From: Trichomonas tenax
Taxonomy: Eukaryota > Parabasalia > Trichomonadida > Trichomonadidae
DNA length: 37,223 nt
Assembly: GCA_023091735.1 (NCBI GenBank)
Contig: JALKBU010000483.1
Span: forward strand, 1-37,223
Reading direction: 5' to 3'
Shown here in pieces: positions 28,775-37,223 of the stretch; position 1 is the first letter of the stretch, and each line of letters opens with the position of its first letter. The notes beneath the pieces were generated by a model. That model saw only the letters and a program-made list of their open reading frames with translations, did no database searches and had not been told where the DNA came from. A program made the translations under genes and the position numbers.

Positions 28775-30217
28775 TCAGTCAGATTCAGTGATTGCACGAA
28801 GGAATTTTCTTGCAACAGATTGAAGCTTTGGGTCGTTTCTGTTCTGTCTGAAATATTCATCGAGTTTCAGTTCTTTCATTCTCTGTTTGCAGCGACTGTA
28901 TTTGCAGAGACGAATCGCAACTAAAGAAGCAGCGTCAGCAAACTCTTGTTGCTTCGTGATAATCGTTGAGATTCTGTCGCACATTATAACGTAATCTCTG
29001 ACATATGTCACGCGGCAGATTGTGTCTGTTAACAGCAATTTGCTGTGTGGAGTGAGTCCATCATCATCGATATCCTCTGATTCATAATAAGTCTTCAAGA
29101 ACCCGGTCTTGCTGAGAGACTGAACGAGTTCTTTAGACAATGGAACGCGTCTTAGAATTGTGCAAACGATTGGAACTGTTCCTGGCTTTTCTTTGATGAT
29201 TGTGTTCAAGAAGTTGACAAAATCTGGGTTGTTGACGATCTCATCTCTGAGTTCTTTGTGTCTCAGCACAACCAAAAACAGTCTGAGAGTGTCTGTAACG
29301 GTTGGAAGTTTCCTTAAAATCCATGTTGAATCATTCATTATAACTTTCGCTGATTGAAGCGAAACAGCAAATTTCATCAACACCAGTGTGGCTTTGACTG
29401 TTTTCTCTGATAGTTTGAGGAGCGTTTGGATAAGTTTTTTGTTTGAAATCTCTTTATTTCCGAAATTCGCAACATTTAAAAATGCGAGAACGCAATCCTG
29501 CAAATCTAGCTCTCTAATGTGCAAAGAGATGATCTCCAGCTGCAAGGGACCCTCTGTGTATCCTTCTGAGATTGAACAAAGAGCTCCATAGCAACATTTC
29601 AATGTTGTATGATCTGTTATACTCAACATCGACGTTATTTGGTTCCAACAATGCTTGGCGCGGCCACTTCTGTATTCTGAGAATTTATTGTTCAAATAAG
29701 CCAACAAAGACACGTAATCTGGTGCAATTTCAGCTTCTCGAAATGCGTGAGCTTCTTGAATGAGTAGATCAACTATTGGCCACGGATTATCGATTTTGTC
29801 GAACTGCTGTGAATATAATGCGATTAATGTCAAAGATTTCTTTAGATTAATTTTTAACATTGGTTTAAAAACGGAAACAACGGCATCATCAAGTTGAACT
29901 GCGTATTTTGTGAAAAAAATGTAAAAAATATTGAACAAATTCTCATGATATTGCGCATTATTAAATGGTAACGAAGTCACAACTTTGTTTTTGAGGAAAA
30001 CAGCGGCATTTTCGTCGACTTGAAGGACTTTTCCAAGCGATTTCAGTATCATTGTGCCGTATTCTAAAGGCAAATCACCTCTTGAGAAATTCGAAAGCAA
30101 ATTTTTGAAAAATTCGTGGGCTTCCTTCCCCCGTATGGTCTCATGAGCCTTCTCCAAACTTTCTGTGAAGTTTTTGTTCGAATATTTGCGAAATATTTTT
30201 AAATCAATTTCACTCAT
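28775..30217 (-). CDS. Stand-alone kinase-tail (ARM-like) protein, 480 residues
   Basis: ATG at 30217, with a classical initiator (TCACTTTTC) three bases upstream. It is all-helical with no kinase domain. It is colinear with the TKL-kinase tail next door: EAHEFFKNLLSNF matches AREFFANLKSACK; LLIQEAHAF and LLAYLNNKF match FILNNAEAF and FYYNVFSNY; PLQLEIISLHIRELDLQDC matches PLDLSIHLKNPLTRY; SLSKTGFLKTYY matches TLTRSGFFHNYL. It probably arose from a kinase gene by loss of the kinase part, or represents an ancestral free tail. It lies tail-to-tail with the kinase. Likely a scaffold or a binding partner competing with kinase tails; this is inference. Confidence 0.85.
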   Translation of the reverse strand: MSEIDLKIFRKYSNKNFTESLEKAHETIRGKEAHEFFKNLLSNFSRGDLPLEYGTMILKSLGKVLQVDENAAVFLKNKVVTSLPFNNAQYHENLFNIFYIFFTKYAVQLDDAVVSVFKPMLKINLKKSLTLIALYSQQFDKIDNPWPIVDLLIQEAHAFREAEIAPDYVSLLAYLNNKFSEYRSGRAKHCWNQITSMLSITDHTTLKCCYGALCSISEGYTEGPLQLEIISLHIRELDLQDCVLAFLNVANFGNKEISNKKLIQTLLKLSEKTVKATLVLMKFAVSLQSAKVIMNDSTWILRKLPTVTDTLRLFLVVLRHKELRDEIVNNPDFVNFLNTIIKEKPGTVPIVCTILRRVPLSKELVQSLSKTGFLKTYYESEDIDDDGLTPHSKLLLTDTICRVTYVRDYVIMCDRISTIITKQQEFADAASLVAIRLCKYSRCKQRMKELKLDEYFRQNRNDPKLQSVARKFLRAITESD

Positions 30218-30219
30218 TT

Positions 30220-30228
30220 GAAAAGTGA
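30220..30228 (-). promoter_or_regulatory. Initiator of the kinase-tail gene
   Basis: TCACTTTTC on the coding strand fits TCAYTWY/TCAYTTY. It is followed by AA and the ATG, which gives an 8-nt leader, the same layout as at the transposase relic (TCATTTTCAAATG). Confidence 0.6.
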
Positions 30229-30384
30229 CAGCTAGAAATAAGGTTAATAATTACAAAACGTTTCATGTTGAATCTTTATCTTCATTTTCAAACTTTTTTA
30301 TAATATATTAATTGCTTTAAAAATAGAATCTATTATTGAAATATGGAGTTCTATATATCAATCTAAAGTTGATTTTCATAAATA

Positions 30385-31605
30385 TAGGGTGTCCGGAGGT
30401 GCGTTTCTCGAGGAAGGAATAAGATAGAAACATGCTTTTAGCATACACATATAGCCCTTATGTGTTACTACACCATATAGTAATAAAGAGCTTTAAATCA
30501 ATGGAATTGAATATCAAAATATCTAATTAAATCTTTGCAGTAAAAAGGCTACACAAGTCTACAAAAACAGCATTGTCAGATGAACAGGGAGTTCTACGCA
30601 TCACAAACTTGATGCCGTGATATACAAAGAACTATGCTTATTACATGCATTGTGGGTAAACGGAGTTACACCTGACAATGTTGGAACAGTGATCATTAAA
30701 ACAAATTATGAAATTTTGAAAATGGAGTGCCGTGCTTTCCACATGATTATTTTATACATCCTACTAATTAGCAACCATTTATTAAGATTCTTTTCGATTT
30801 CCTTGTTAATATATAACATATTATATATTACATTCATATTTTGATGAGAATTGATAAGGGGTTTATCATTTTGAATCAAGGCAATTGTGTGATGCGATTT
30901 TTTTGACAAAATCATAACGTCCAAATATTTTGATGTCTTTTCATGTTCATTACCGTGTCATATGGAAAACTATACTGAAAATCAAATAAGGACTTAATAC
31001 TAGATGCATTCATATAACTGTTGTGACTTAAATTTGAAATTACTTCTTAGTGATGTTATGCTCCAAATTTATGGCACCAAAATTAACTGCTGGATTTGAA
31101 TTTCATCACTAAGGCTATATAATTATTATCTATGCTATTTATAATACATTTGAGATATATAATCTAATTTGTACATTAAAGTCAGCTTTTAATGAGGGTT
31201 GAGATTCAGCAAATCAATTGTTAAGCTCGGGGTGGTTTTGTCAGATTTTCTACGGGATAACTTTCAATTTATAGTCTTTTTCTCTGGAGGATTTTGCATA
31301 TTGCTGAGTAGCTAGAATAAGTATTGATGGATAGTAGTTTGATTTCATCTATAAGTTTATGTTTTGTTTTGCTATCAGTTTTGAAATATTAAATAATTTG
31401 AAAATCGTTGAAAAAATGAAAAGTTTAAAAAATTTATTCAAAAATAGGAATGATTTTTACAAAACAGGGTCAAAAATGATATTAGAAAAGGATGCAAAGC
31501 ACTGCATTACTATATGGTATAGTGACATATAAGAGCTATATGGGTATGCTAAAAGCATGTCTCTATCTTAATCCTGTCTCGAGATACACACCTCCGGACA
31601 CCCTA
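30385..31605. mobile_element. Non-autonomous Tc1/mariner-like element, 1.2 kb
   Basis: Terminal inverted repeats of about 105 bp begin TAGGGTGTCCGGAGGTG on the left (30385) and end with CACCTCCGGACACCCTA on the right (31605). The insert is flanked by TA on both sides (30383-30384 and 31606-31607). The repeats share a sub-terminal segment (CATGCTTTTAGCATACMCAT) and a TATATGGT-type segment, with about 15-20% differences. The GGGTGTCC end and TA duplication are typical of Tc1/mariner. The interior (short frames, the longest 75 codons) has no transposase. The central part has an inverted pair, CTTAGTGATG/CATCACTAAG (31046-31055, 31104-31113). Confidence 0.82.
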
Positions 31606-31607
31606 TA

Positions 31608-32000
31608 GATTTCTTCAAATCTCGGAGTTATAAATTGATTATAACATCAATGACTATGGATTATATGAACTAAATTTTGACGAAACTATATTTATTACTT
31701 GTTATATAATACGAGTGTATAAGTTATGATTTATGAAACTAAATATTATATCTTCAAAAATTGGTTTTTACTTCACCATAATTGAAAAATATGAAAATTT
31801 CTATCCTTGAGAATATGGGCACTGAAATGTTTTGATTAAGTATTTTCATCAAAAGAAATAGTTATACACTAAACTTGATTTGATCAAGAAAATCGCTAAA
31901 TAAGATAATTTTTTGACACATAAAATATGAAAATATCACTTCACTAACCTTATTTATATTTTCTGACATGTAAAATAAAAAGTATCAAAAAAAAAAGAAA
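31608..32000 (+). promoter_or_regulatory. Upstream region of the GTPase-activating protein gene
   Basis: GACATGTAAAA at 31965-31975 lies 25 bp before the ATG. A TCACTTCACT initiator-like word lies at 31936-31945, about 56 bp before the ATG. An A-rich run (about 10 A) precedes the start. The remainder is AT-rich without a gene. Confidence 0.45.
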
Positions 32001-35000
32001 ATGCATCAACAGCCGGATAAAGTCTCAGAAGTGAAAGAATCACTGATGGCGTTGATTGAGGAACAGAAGCAGTTAAAAGATGACAAGTTTAAACTCGACA
32101 ATTTCTTTAATCAATTTCCTGCATCAAATATTCAACTCGTCGAAACCAAAATAATTCCGGCACTGATATCTTTGTATCGTCCAGAAATAGCGAACGACGC
32201 CAGAGCCGCGAAAATATTTTGGTTGATTTTGATTAATTATTCAGCAAACTCCGAAATCGAAAACTACACGAAGTGGGTTGATATGTACACGAAAATTATT
32301 GACGACGTCATCAAAAAACAGTACAATTTCGACGATTTTATCGACATTTTAGCGCAAAAAGCCAAAAATAAAAAGAGATATTGGTTTTGGTTCGGTGTTT
32401 TATCTAAATTGCCAGAACATATATCTAAAATCTACAGAATTTCGCAGAAAATCGCAACACCTGAAGATATTTCGAAATGTCAAGACTCAGAGTACGAATT
32501 GGCCGTCAACTTCATTATCAAACTTGTAAAGCAAATCCCGGCGGAAGCAGATAAGATATTATTGGAGGTTCTATACCCGATAATGTTATTTGGTTACGAA
32601 GACAGTGGTTTATTATCAAGTAAACGTGCTAAATTCATCGAGAGTTCAAAGGCTAATCTGGAAAAGTTCATTTTATCGATCCAGGAACAAGATAGAAAAA
32701 CATTTTATCAATATTTCATGAATTCTGCATATTCGAGCCCCAAAAATCACGAATTGATGCTTCGTCTCCGAAAACTCACAAATATGTATTTAAGAACTCT
32801 CGGAAATCAAACTGTGATTTCTATGATAATTGATTCGATTTCTTCATTGAAAGACGATGGAAGAATTTCTTGCTTCGTTTTCGCCATAGTTTTCGACATG
32901 TTCTCAAAATCCATCAATAATGGAGCAAATTACAAAGAAGCAAATGTTTTATTAAATTCATGTTCGCAATTCCAGAACGAAGAAGTTTCGAGCAGTCTTA
33001 TATCACAACTCGCTGTGGCGTTCGCTGCTATGATGTTAAATTTCGATAAAAACGAATATCATGAATATATTAAAAATCTCAAAACACGAAATTCAAGAGT
33101 TAAACCAAGTGAAGAAATTATGGAGTTAGGAAATCATGCTATTGAAATTTACACTGATCCTGCATCATTTGATATTTTTATGAACAAATATTGCAATCTT
33201 TTCAATATTCATCATATTCCTTATAAGGAGAGCCAAATTGTTCAAGAGTCTCGATTTAACATTCATATCGGAAAGCAATTGTCAAGTCTTCCTTCAGAAG
33301 AATTTAGAAATCGCGGAATTGAATTTTTGAACTTTTTATTATCGAATGATTTCCCAGGAAGTGCATTACCGCGTTTCATAGAGACAATATTGTTCATTGA
33401 AACAAAATTGGGTTCAAATATTGCTTCAGATCGTTTGTTTATTTTCGAAAAATTCTTCCATCTACTTAATTTCGATCAAAGCAGTCCTTTCTTTGATACA
33501 ACGTTCCGCGTTGCATCTCTCATCATCTGTGCCACACAGCCATCGCAAATTCCAAAGGAATCCCAAAGAAATTGGTGCGAAACTATTGTTTCATTATTAA
33601 AAACAAATGAACCATCAAAAGTCTCAATTGCTGCTGCACATCACGCTCTTTATACTTTTTATAACGCGAATCGTGAAGCCAAACTTCCTGAAGCACTGTT
33701 GGACGCGATATTAAAGAGATCTGAGAAATATGGAAAGAAGGAAGTTATCGAATCAGTTGGAATTATTACAAGTTTGCGCACGTTGCTGAAAGACGAAGAA
33801 TCACTCCAGAAAACGAGTAAACTCATTAACCAGTTGATTGATACGTTCGATGACACAAGTGTTTCCACGATGTTGACGATATTGAGCGATGAAGTTTTAA
33901 CTGATAATAAAATTCACGAAGAAACGAAGAATCAAATGCGAAAACTTCTCAAAAACTCACAAAGTGGTGAAGTTAAGTCATTAAGACTGTTAATGGTATT
34001 GCCAGCGATGTACGAAGAGTTACACAAACTTGATCCTGAAATTTTCGATGTTTTAATTGACACGATTGTCGAAAACGTTCAAAGAATCACTGACGATGCA
34101 TATTTCCGCATGATTATGGATATCATTCATGAAACATGCCTCAAATCGCACAGTCCTGAAATGTTCACTCGCGCTTTGCTCAAAATCGTTCCCTCAGCAA
34201 ACGAAGAGAGAAGAAAGACTTTGGAAAGTTGCATTCACAAATTTGTTCTTCGATTCAACCAAGAGTTCGGTTTTTGCTCTCCAATCGATGGCGAACACAA
34301 TGCGATTGCTGTGATTAACAATGAAACCGTTATAGGCCTCAAATCAATGGATGATCACAGATTTAGAGCATTTTCGAAGGCGACTTATTCCGCGGATTGC
34401 TTCGATGTCGAACAAGTTTTGAACAACGAGACAGGAAAAGGAGTGACAGAAGTCGAAATTGCGATAATCGATGAAGTCATTGTTCAGCACACAGAGTTCG
34501 ACAACAACATGAGCGACTACATAAACATGCTTTCATCGATGGGAACATCAGAATCAAAAAGCAAACAAACATACATCGCAACAAACAAAATCAATGACAC
34601 AAAATTCGAAAAAATTTATTTCGAACCAAACACACAGCGCGAAAATCATAAAAACAAAAGCCACATCATTCATGAAATGCCTGCAGCCTTCAGTCTTCTT
34701 TGTTCACTGTTGGGAACACTCACAGAAGAGAACTTTGGTTTTGCTGAAACAGAGCATTTGCTTGAAATTGCTGAGAAGAATTCTCGATCGATATCTCCAC
34801 GTGATAACTTTAAGATCGGTCTCGTTTTTGTTGCACGCGGGCAACTCGATCAGAACGACATTTTGAGGAACTCCTGGTGCGATGAATCAGTCACAGATCG
34901 CTTCAAGAGCTTCGTCAGATCAATGGGAACCATCGTCGATCTTTCGAAGCATCATTACTTCAATGGAAAAATGGATGTCATCAATTTCTCAAATGGAAGA

Positions 35001-35450
35001 TACCACTGCTTCTACAGCAACGAGTGCTTCGAGGTGATGTTCCACACATCGACACTGATGCCAACAGACGAGAAAGACAACCAACAAATTTACAAGAAGC
35101 GTCACATAGGAAATGACAACATCAATGTTATTTGGAGCGAAAACGAATACGATTACAACCCAATGACGATTTCTTCGCAGTTCAACGACGCACACGTCAT
35201 AGTTTACCCAATCACTGACTCAGATGACACATTCAGAGTTTCGGTATTCCGCAAGAAGAAGGAAATGTCGTTCGGTCCATTGATCTCTGAACACGTGATT
35301 TCTGCCAAGGCTCTTCCGTTCCTCGTCAGATGGACAGCGATTTTTGCTGACAAAGAAGCGAGGCAGGCGGCGCAGTTCATTGCTCCACCGATAGAATTCA
35401 TCAATTCGCTCAAATATATTATGAATTCGATAAGCGGTAAGAAAAACTGA
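32001..35450 (+). CDS. Rap/Ral/Rheb-type GTPase-activating protein (Rap-GAP domain), 1149 residues
   Basis: Residues about 935-1080 form a Rap-GAP domain: KIGLVFVARGQ, then FVRSMGTIVDL, VMFHTSTLMP, KKRHIGNDNINVIW and TISSQFNDAHVIVYP. The GND asparagine (about residue 1038) is in the place of the catalytic 'Asn thumb' of Rap1GAP and tuberin. The first 930 residues are an alpha-helical solenoid with no other recognised domain. Long helical N-terminus plus C-terminal Rap-GAP is the plan of tuberin (TSC2) and RalGAP alpha, which switch off Rheb or Ral. No PDZ or tuberin-specific domain is evident, so the target GTPase is open. The gene is intact. Confidence 0.88.
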   Translation: MHQQPDKVSEVKESLMALIEEQKQLKDDKFKLDNFFNQFPASNIQLVETKIIPALISLYRPEIANDARAAKIFWLILINYSANSEIENYTKWVDMYTKIIDDVIKKQYNFDDFIDILAQKAKNKKRYWFWFGVLSKLPEHISKIYRISQKIATPEDISKCQDSEYELAVNFIIKLVKQIPAEADKILLEVLYPIMLFGYEDSGLLSSKRAKFIESSKANLEKFILSIQEQDRKTFYQYFMNSAYSSPKNHELMLRLRKLTNMYLRTLGNQTVISMIIDSISSLKDDGRISCFVFAIVFDMFSKSINNGANYKEANVLLNSCSQFQNEEVSSSLISQLAVAFAAMMLNFDKNEYHEYIKNLKTRNSRVKPSEEIMELGNHAIEIYTDPASFDIFMNKYCNLFNIHHIPYKESQIVQESRFNIHIGKQLSSLPSEEFRNRGIEFLNFLLSNDFPGSALPRFIETILFIETKLGSNIASDRLFIFEKFFHLLNFDQSSPFFDTTFRVASLIICATQPSQIPKESQRNWCETIVSLLKTNEPSKVSIAAAHHALYTFYNANREAKLPEALLDAILKRSEKYGKKEVIESVGIITSLRTLLKDEESLQKTSKLINQLIDTFDDTSVSTMLTILSDEVLTDNKIHEETKNQMRKLLKNSQSGEVKSLRLLMVLPAMYEELHKLDPEIFDVLIDTIVENVQRITDDAYFRMIMDIIHETCLKSHSPEMFTRALLKIVPSANEERRKTLESCIHKFVLRFNQEFGFCSPIDGEHNAIAVINNETVIGLKSMDDHRFRAFSKATYSADCFDVEQVLNNETGKGVTEVEIAIIDEVIVQHTEFDNNMSDYINMLSSMGTSESKSKQTYIATNKINDTKFEKIYFEPNTQRENHKNKSHIIHEMPAAFSLLCSLLGTLTEENFGFAETEHLLEIAEKNSRSISPRDNFKIGLVFVARGQLDQNDILRNSWCDESVTDRFKSFVRSMGTIVDLSKHHYFNGKMDVINFSNGRYHCFYSNECFEVMFHTSTLMPTDEKDNQQIYKKRHIGNDNINVIWSENEYDYNPMTISSQFNDAHVIVYPITDSDDTFRVSVFRKKKEMSFGPLISEHVISAKALPFLVRWTAIFADKEARQAAQFIAPPIEFINSLKYIMNSISGKKN

Positions 35451-36030
35451 TTAATTATCTTTTCGGAATTAAATAATTGTACTATTATTTTGAATATATA
35501 ACAAATATTTGAATTATTTTTGCTGAAAATGAAATATTTATCATAATAAAGTATATCTTTTATTTCATCCGAACTAACACATTATTTTATTCTCTTTGAT
35601 GAATAATAAACAAATAAAATTTCAAAAATATTCCAATAGTGATAAAATATTGTATAACTCACATAGGTAAACAATATTCGAGCATTTCAGTTGGAATCCA
35701 AAAGAAAGTGAAACATATCTGAATCTTAAAAAATTATTCGTAAATTAAGTTCTATAATACGGAATATCTCTTTTCTAGGGCCTATTGAAAACAACGATTA
35801 GTGAAAATTCAAGTTTTCTGATCAATAAAATAGTTCGAAATACGAAATCAATTAATCGCCATCTGAAACTGAAGAAATATTAATGCTTCCTGAACTGTGA
35901 TATGGTAACAAAGCTAAAACAATGAATTAACGATGAGAATCAATTTTTAATAAAATAATTTCTCTTGTTTTGGAGCGAAAGGAGAAGAAAAGAATAATAA
36001 AATGTATTTGAACACTCGCAATTTTATTAT
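35451..36030. other. Intergenic gap, no gene
   Basis: AT-rich 3' flanks of two convergent genes. ACTAACACAT at about 35574-35583 resembles the parabasalid 3' splice motif, but no exon follows. I see nothing else. Confidence 0.6.
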
Positions 36031-36399
36031 TTAGAGGTTGGAGTTAGAGAGGTACTGAGCGACCTTGCCGACGGAGGCGGAGAGTGCAGCTGGGTGGAAC
36101 TTGCCATCTGTGTAGCCAGCGATGACGAGTGTCTTTGTCTTCTGGAGGACGACAGCCTGAGAGCCCTTCATAGCGAAGACCATCTCTGTGTTGGCCTGGT
36201 TGCAGATGAACTTCTCGCCACCGTAGTGGAAGCCGGAGAGAGCTGGGGATGGCTCAGCGAAGTATGTGATGTACTTCATGAGTTCGTCCTGTGTGGCCTT
36301 CCAGTTGCCTTCCTTGGCGCAGAGGGCACCCTGCTGTGTGAGGATGGCGCAGCCAGAGGATTCTGTCTTAAGTGTGACGAGCTGATCGTTCCAAGACAT
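36031..36399 (-). CDS. Profilin, 122 residues
   Basis: A small actin-monomer-binding protein that promotes filament growth with formins. I take the ATG at 36399, giving MSWNDQLVTL, the family's MSW start. The longer frame (to 36492) adds 31 unrelated residues and places an initiator, TCACTTCATT (36410-36419), inside coding sequence. Profilin hallmarks: Trp3, GCAILTQQGAL, then a HYGGEKF strand, GSQAVVLQKTKTLVIAGYTDG and a C-terminal helix (SASVGKVAQYLSNS) expected to bind poly-proline together with Trp3. Length is normal. The stop is fused to TAAA signals (CTCTAAATAATAAAA). The high GC and biased codons suggest strong expression. Confidence 0.92.
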   Translation of the reverse strand: MSWNDQLVTLKTESSGCAILTQQGALCAKEGNWKATQDELMKYITYFAEPSPALSGFHYGGEKFICNQANTEMVFAMKGSQAVVLQKTKTLVIAGYTDGKFHPAALSASVGKVAQYLSNSNL

Positions 36400-36409
36400 C
36401 TTTAAACGA

Positions 36410-36560
36410 AATGAAGTGATCTTTATTTCTCTCAAATTGACTTCACCTAAATTTGTCTCCATTTTCTCCTTTTCACTTTTTGGTATTGTCACATCATAAT
36501 AAGTCTATATTATAAGTTTGAGTTATAAGTGAAGTGATCCATTGAGCCAAAAGTGAGGTG
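36410..36560 (-). promoter_or_regulatory. Profilin promoter with repeated TCACTTCA words
   Basis: On the coding strand TCACTTCATT (36410-36419) is the likely initiator, with the ATG 10 bp after it. Further upstream are CCAAAAAGTGA (about 36472-36482), TCACTTCACTT (about 36527-36537) and TCACCTCACTTTTGGC (about 36544-36560). Several TCACTTCA copies in tandem may give more than one start site. Confidence 0.5.
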
Positions 36561-37223
36561 ATGTAAGATTTTTATTTTTGGTTAATTTTGTTGCTATTGG
36601 ATATATCGCCATATGGCATTCAAGGTTTTTTATATTTGGCCGGAACTTTTTTTATTGTCGTTTTTTGTCTTTGTTTTTAGCGCTGTGGAATGAGTGGGTG
36701 TACTGTGGAGACTGCGGTTTGATATGGGGATGGTTCCAAAGTGGTGAATTATTGCTGGAAATTTTCATATTCGATTTTGATTATTTTATATTCTGAAAAA
36801 TCGATTTGGCTTTGAGCCAATGATTCCATGCACGTCAGCATCATTATGCTCGCAGCGCTTTGTTTGGTCATTTAAAATATTTCGAAAATTGACTATTTGA
36901 GCCAAAAAGACATGAATTCTTTCATTATAAAATATATAGAAATCACATTTGATAGTTTAAAGTTGAAAATCCAAGAAATAAAATTGAATAAGATTTGTAT
37001 CTCTTGATAAAGCGATGAAACTTAGAATATATATTTTGTGACTTATGAATGTCATATATATGATTGATTTTTGATTGGTCGCATAATATATTTTTGAGTA
37101 GTATAAGCTTGGGGGGTGTATGACAATTTTTGTAACTATATATAGTGGGGACAATAACTAATATATATAGTGGGAAAAACTAAGTTAATTTTAAATTTTA
37201 TTTATTTTTATTCTTACATAAAC
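36561..37223. other. Right-edge spacer, no confident gene
   Basis: Frames here are short, start at TTG or lack initiators. TATATATAGTGGGRA occurs twice near the end (about 37137 and 37161). GAGCCAAAAAGACATG at about 36899 resembles the CCAAAAAGTGA word. If a gene exists it lies beyond the edge. Confidence 0.45.

Noticed and set aside
35574..35583. ACTAACACAT as a 3' splice site
   Set aside because: It ends in AT instead of CACAG and no coding exon follows.
36400..36492. N-terminal extension of profilin
   Set aside because: It adds 31 residues unrelated to profilin and contains the initiator TCACTTCATT; MSW at 36399 is the family start.
36578..36796. 72-codon aromatic-rich plus-strand frame
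   Set aside because: It starts at TTG, has no initiator, and the Phe/Trp/Tyr excess reflects T-rich DNA.

Overview
The window reads as nuclear DNA of a parabasalid protist, most likely a trichomonad such as Tritrichomonas or Trichomonas. The species is inference. The signs are: AT-rich sequence; long uninterrupted reading frames with no recognisable introns; Inr-like TCAYTWY/TCAYTTY initiators only about 8-17 bases before several ATGs; TAAA signals at or just after several stop codons; and the gene mix (a long ankyrin protein, a TKL kinase with a helical tail, MULE transposase and protein-primed PolB relics).

Layout. 1-450 is a four-copy 111-bp satellite. 991-3426 is a decayed MULE-type transposase gene that still has its initiator. 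About 3736-5440 (minus) is a decayed dynein heavy chain. 5440-9420 is AT-rich and gene-poor; it holds a dispersed repeat copy, a T28 run, one possible 36-codon gene and a truncated long-inverted-repeat element. 9462-18014 is the main gene island: a small possibly LisH-like protein (+), then on the minus strand a PTAR1-like prenyltransferase alpha-repeat protein, an eight-helix membrane protein of GOST/Wntless-TMEM181 layout, a 1443-residue ankyrin protein and a divergent ubiquitin-like protein. 18040-24830 is repeat territory: a second copy of the dispersed repeat, a Polinton/Maverick-like remnant (PolB fragment, an unknown frame, the start of a RuvC-like nuclease) cut by a fold-back element, and a coiled-coil pseudogene.

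24854-30217 carries a TKL kinase whose frame is cut by one TAG, so the helical tail lies in a separate downstream frame. Tail-to-tail with it is a kinase-free paralogue of that same tail. Between them sits a 621-bp inverted-repeat element flanked by exact 17-bp direct repeats. 30385-31605 is a non-autonomous mariner-like element. 32001-35450 encodes a large Rap/Ral/Rheb-type GTPase-activating protein, and 36031-36399 encodes profilin.

The intact genes have roles in small-GTPase signalling and prenylation, actin dynamics, membrane traffic and kinase signalling. They are not an operon; each appears to have its own short promoter. Two recurring upstream words, GWCATGTAAA and CAAAAA(A)GTGNCA, mark different subsets of genes. 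The most unusual items are the TAG-split kinase beside a free copy of its own tail, the RuvC-like start behind a PolB remnant, and the inverted-repeat element with a 17-bp target duplication.
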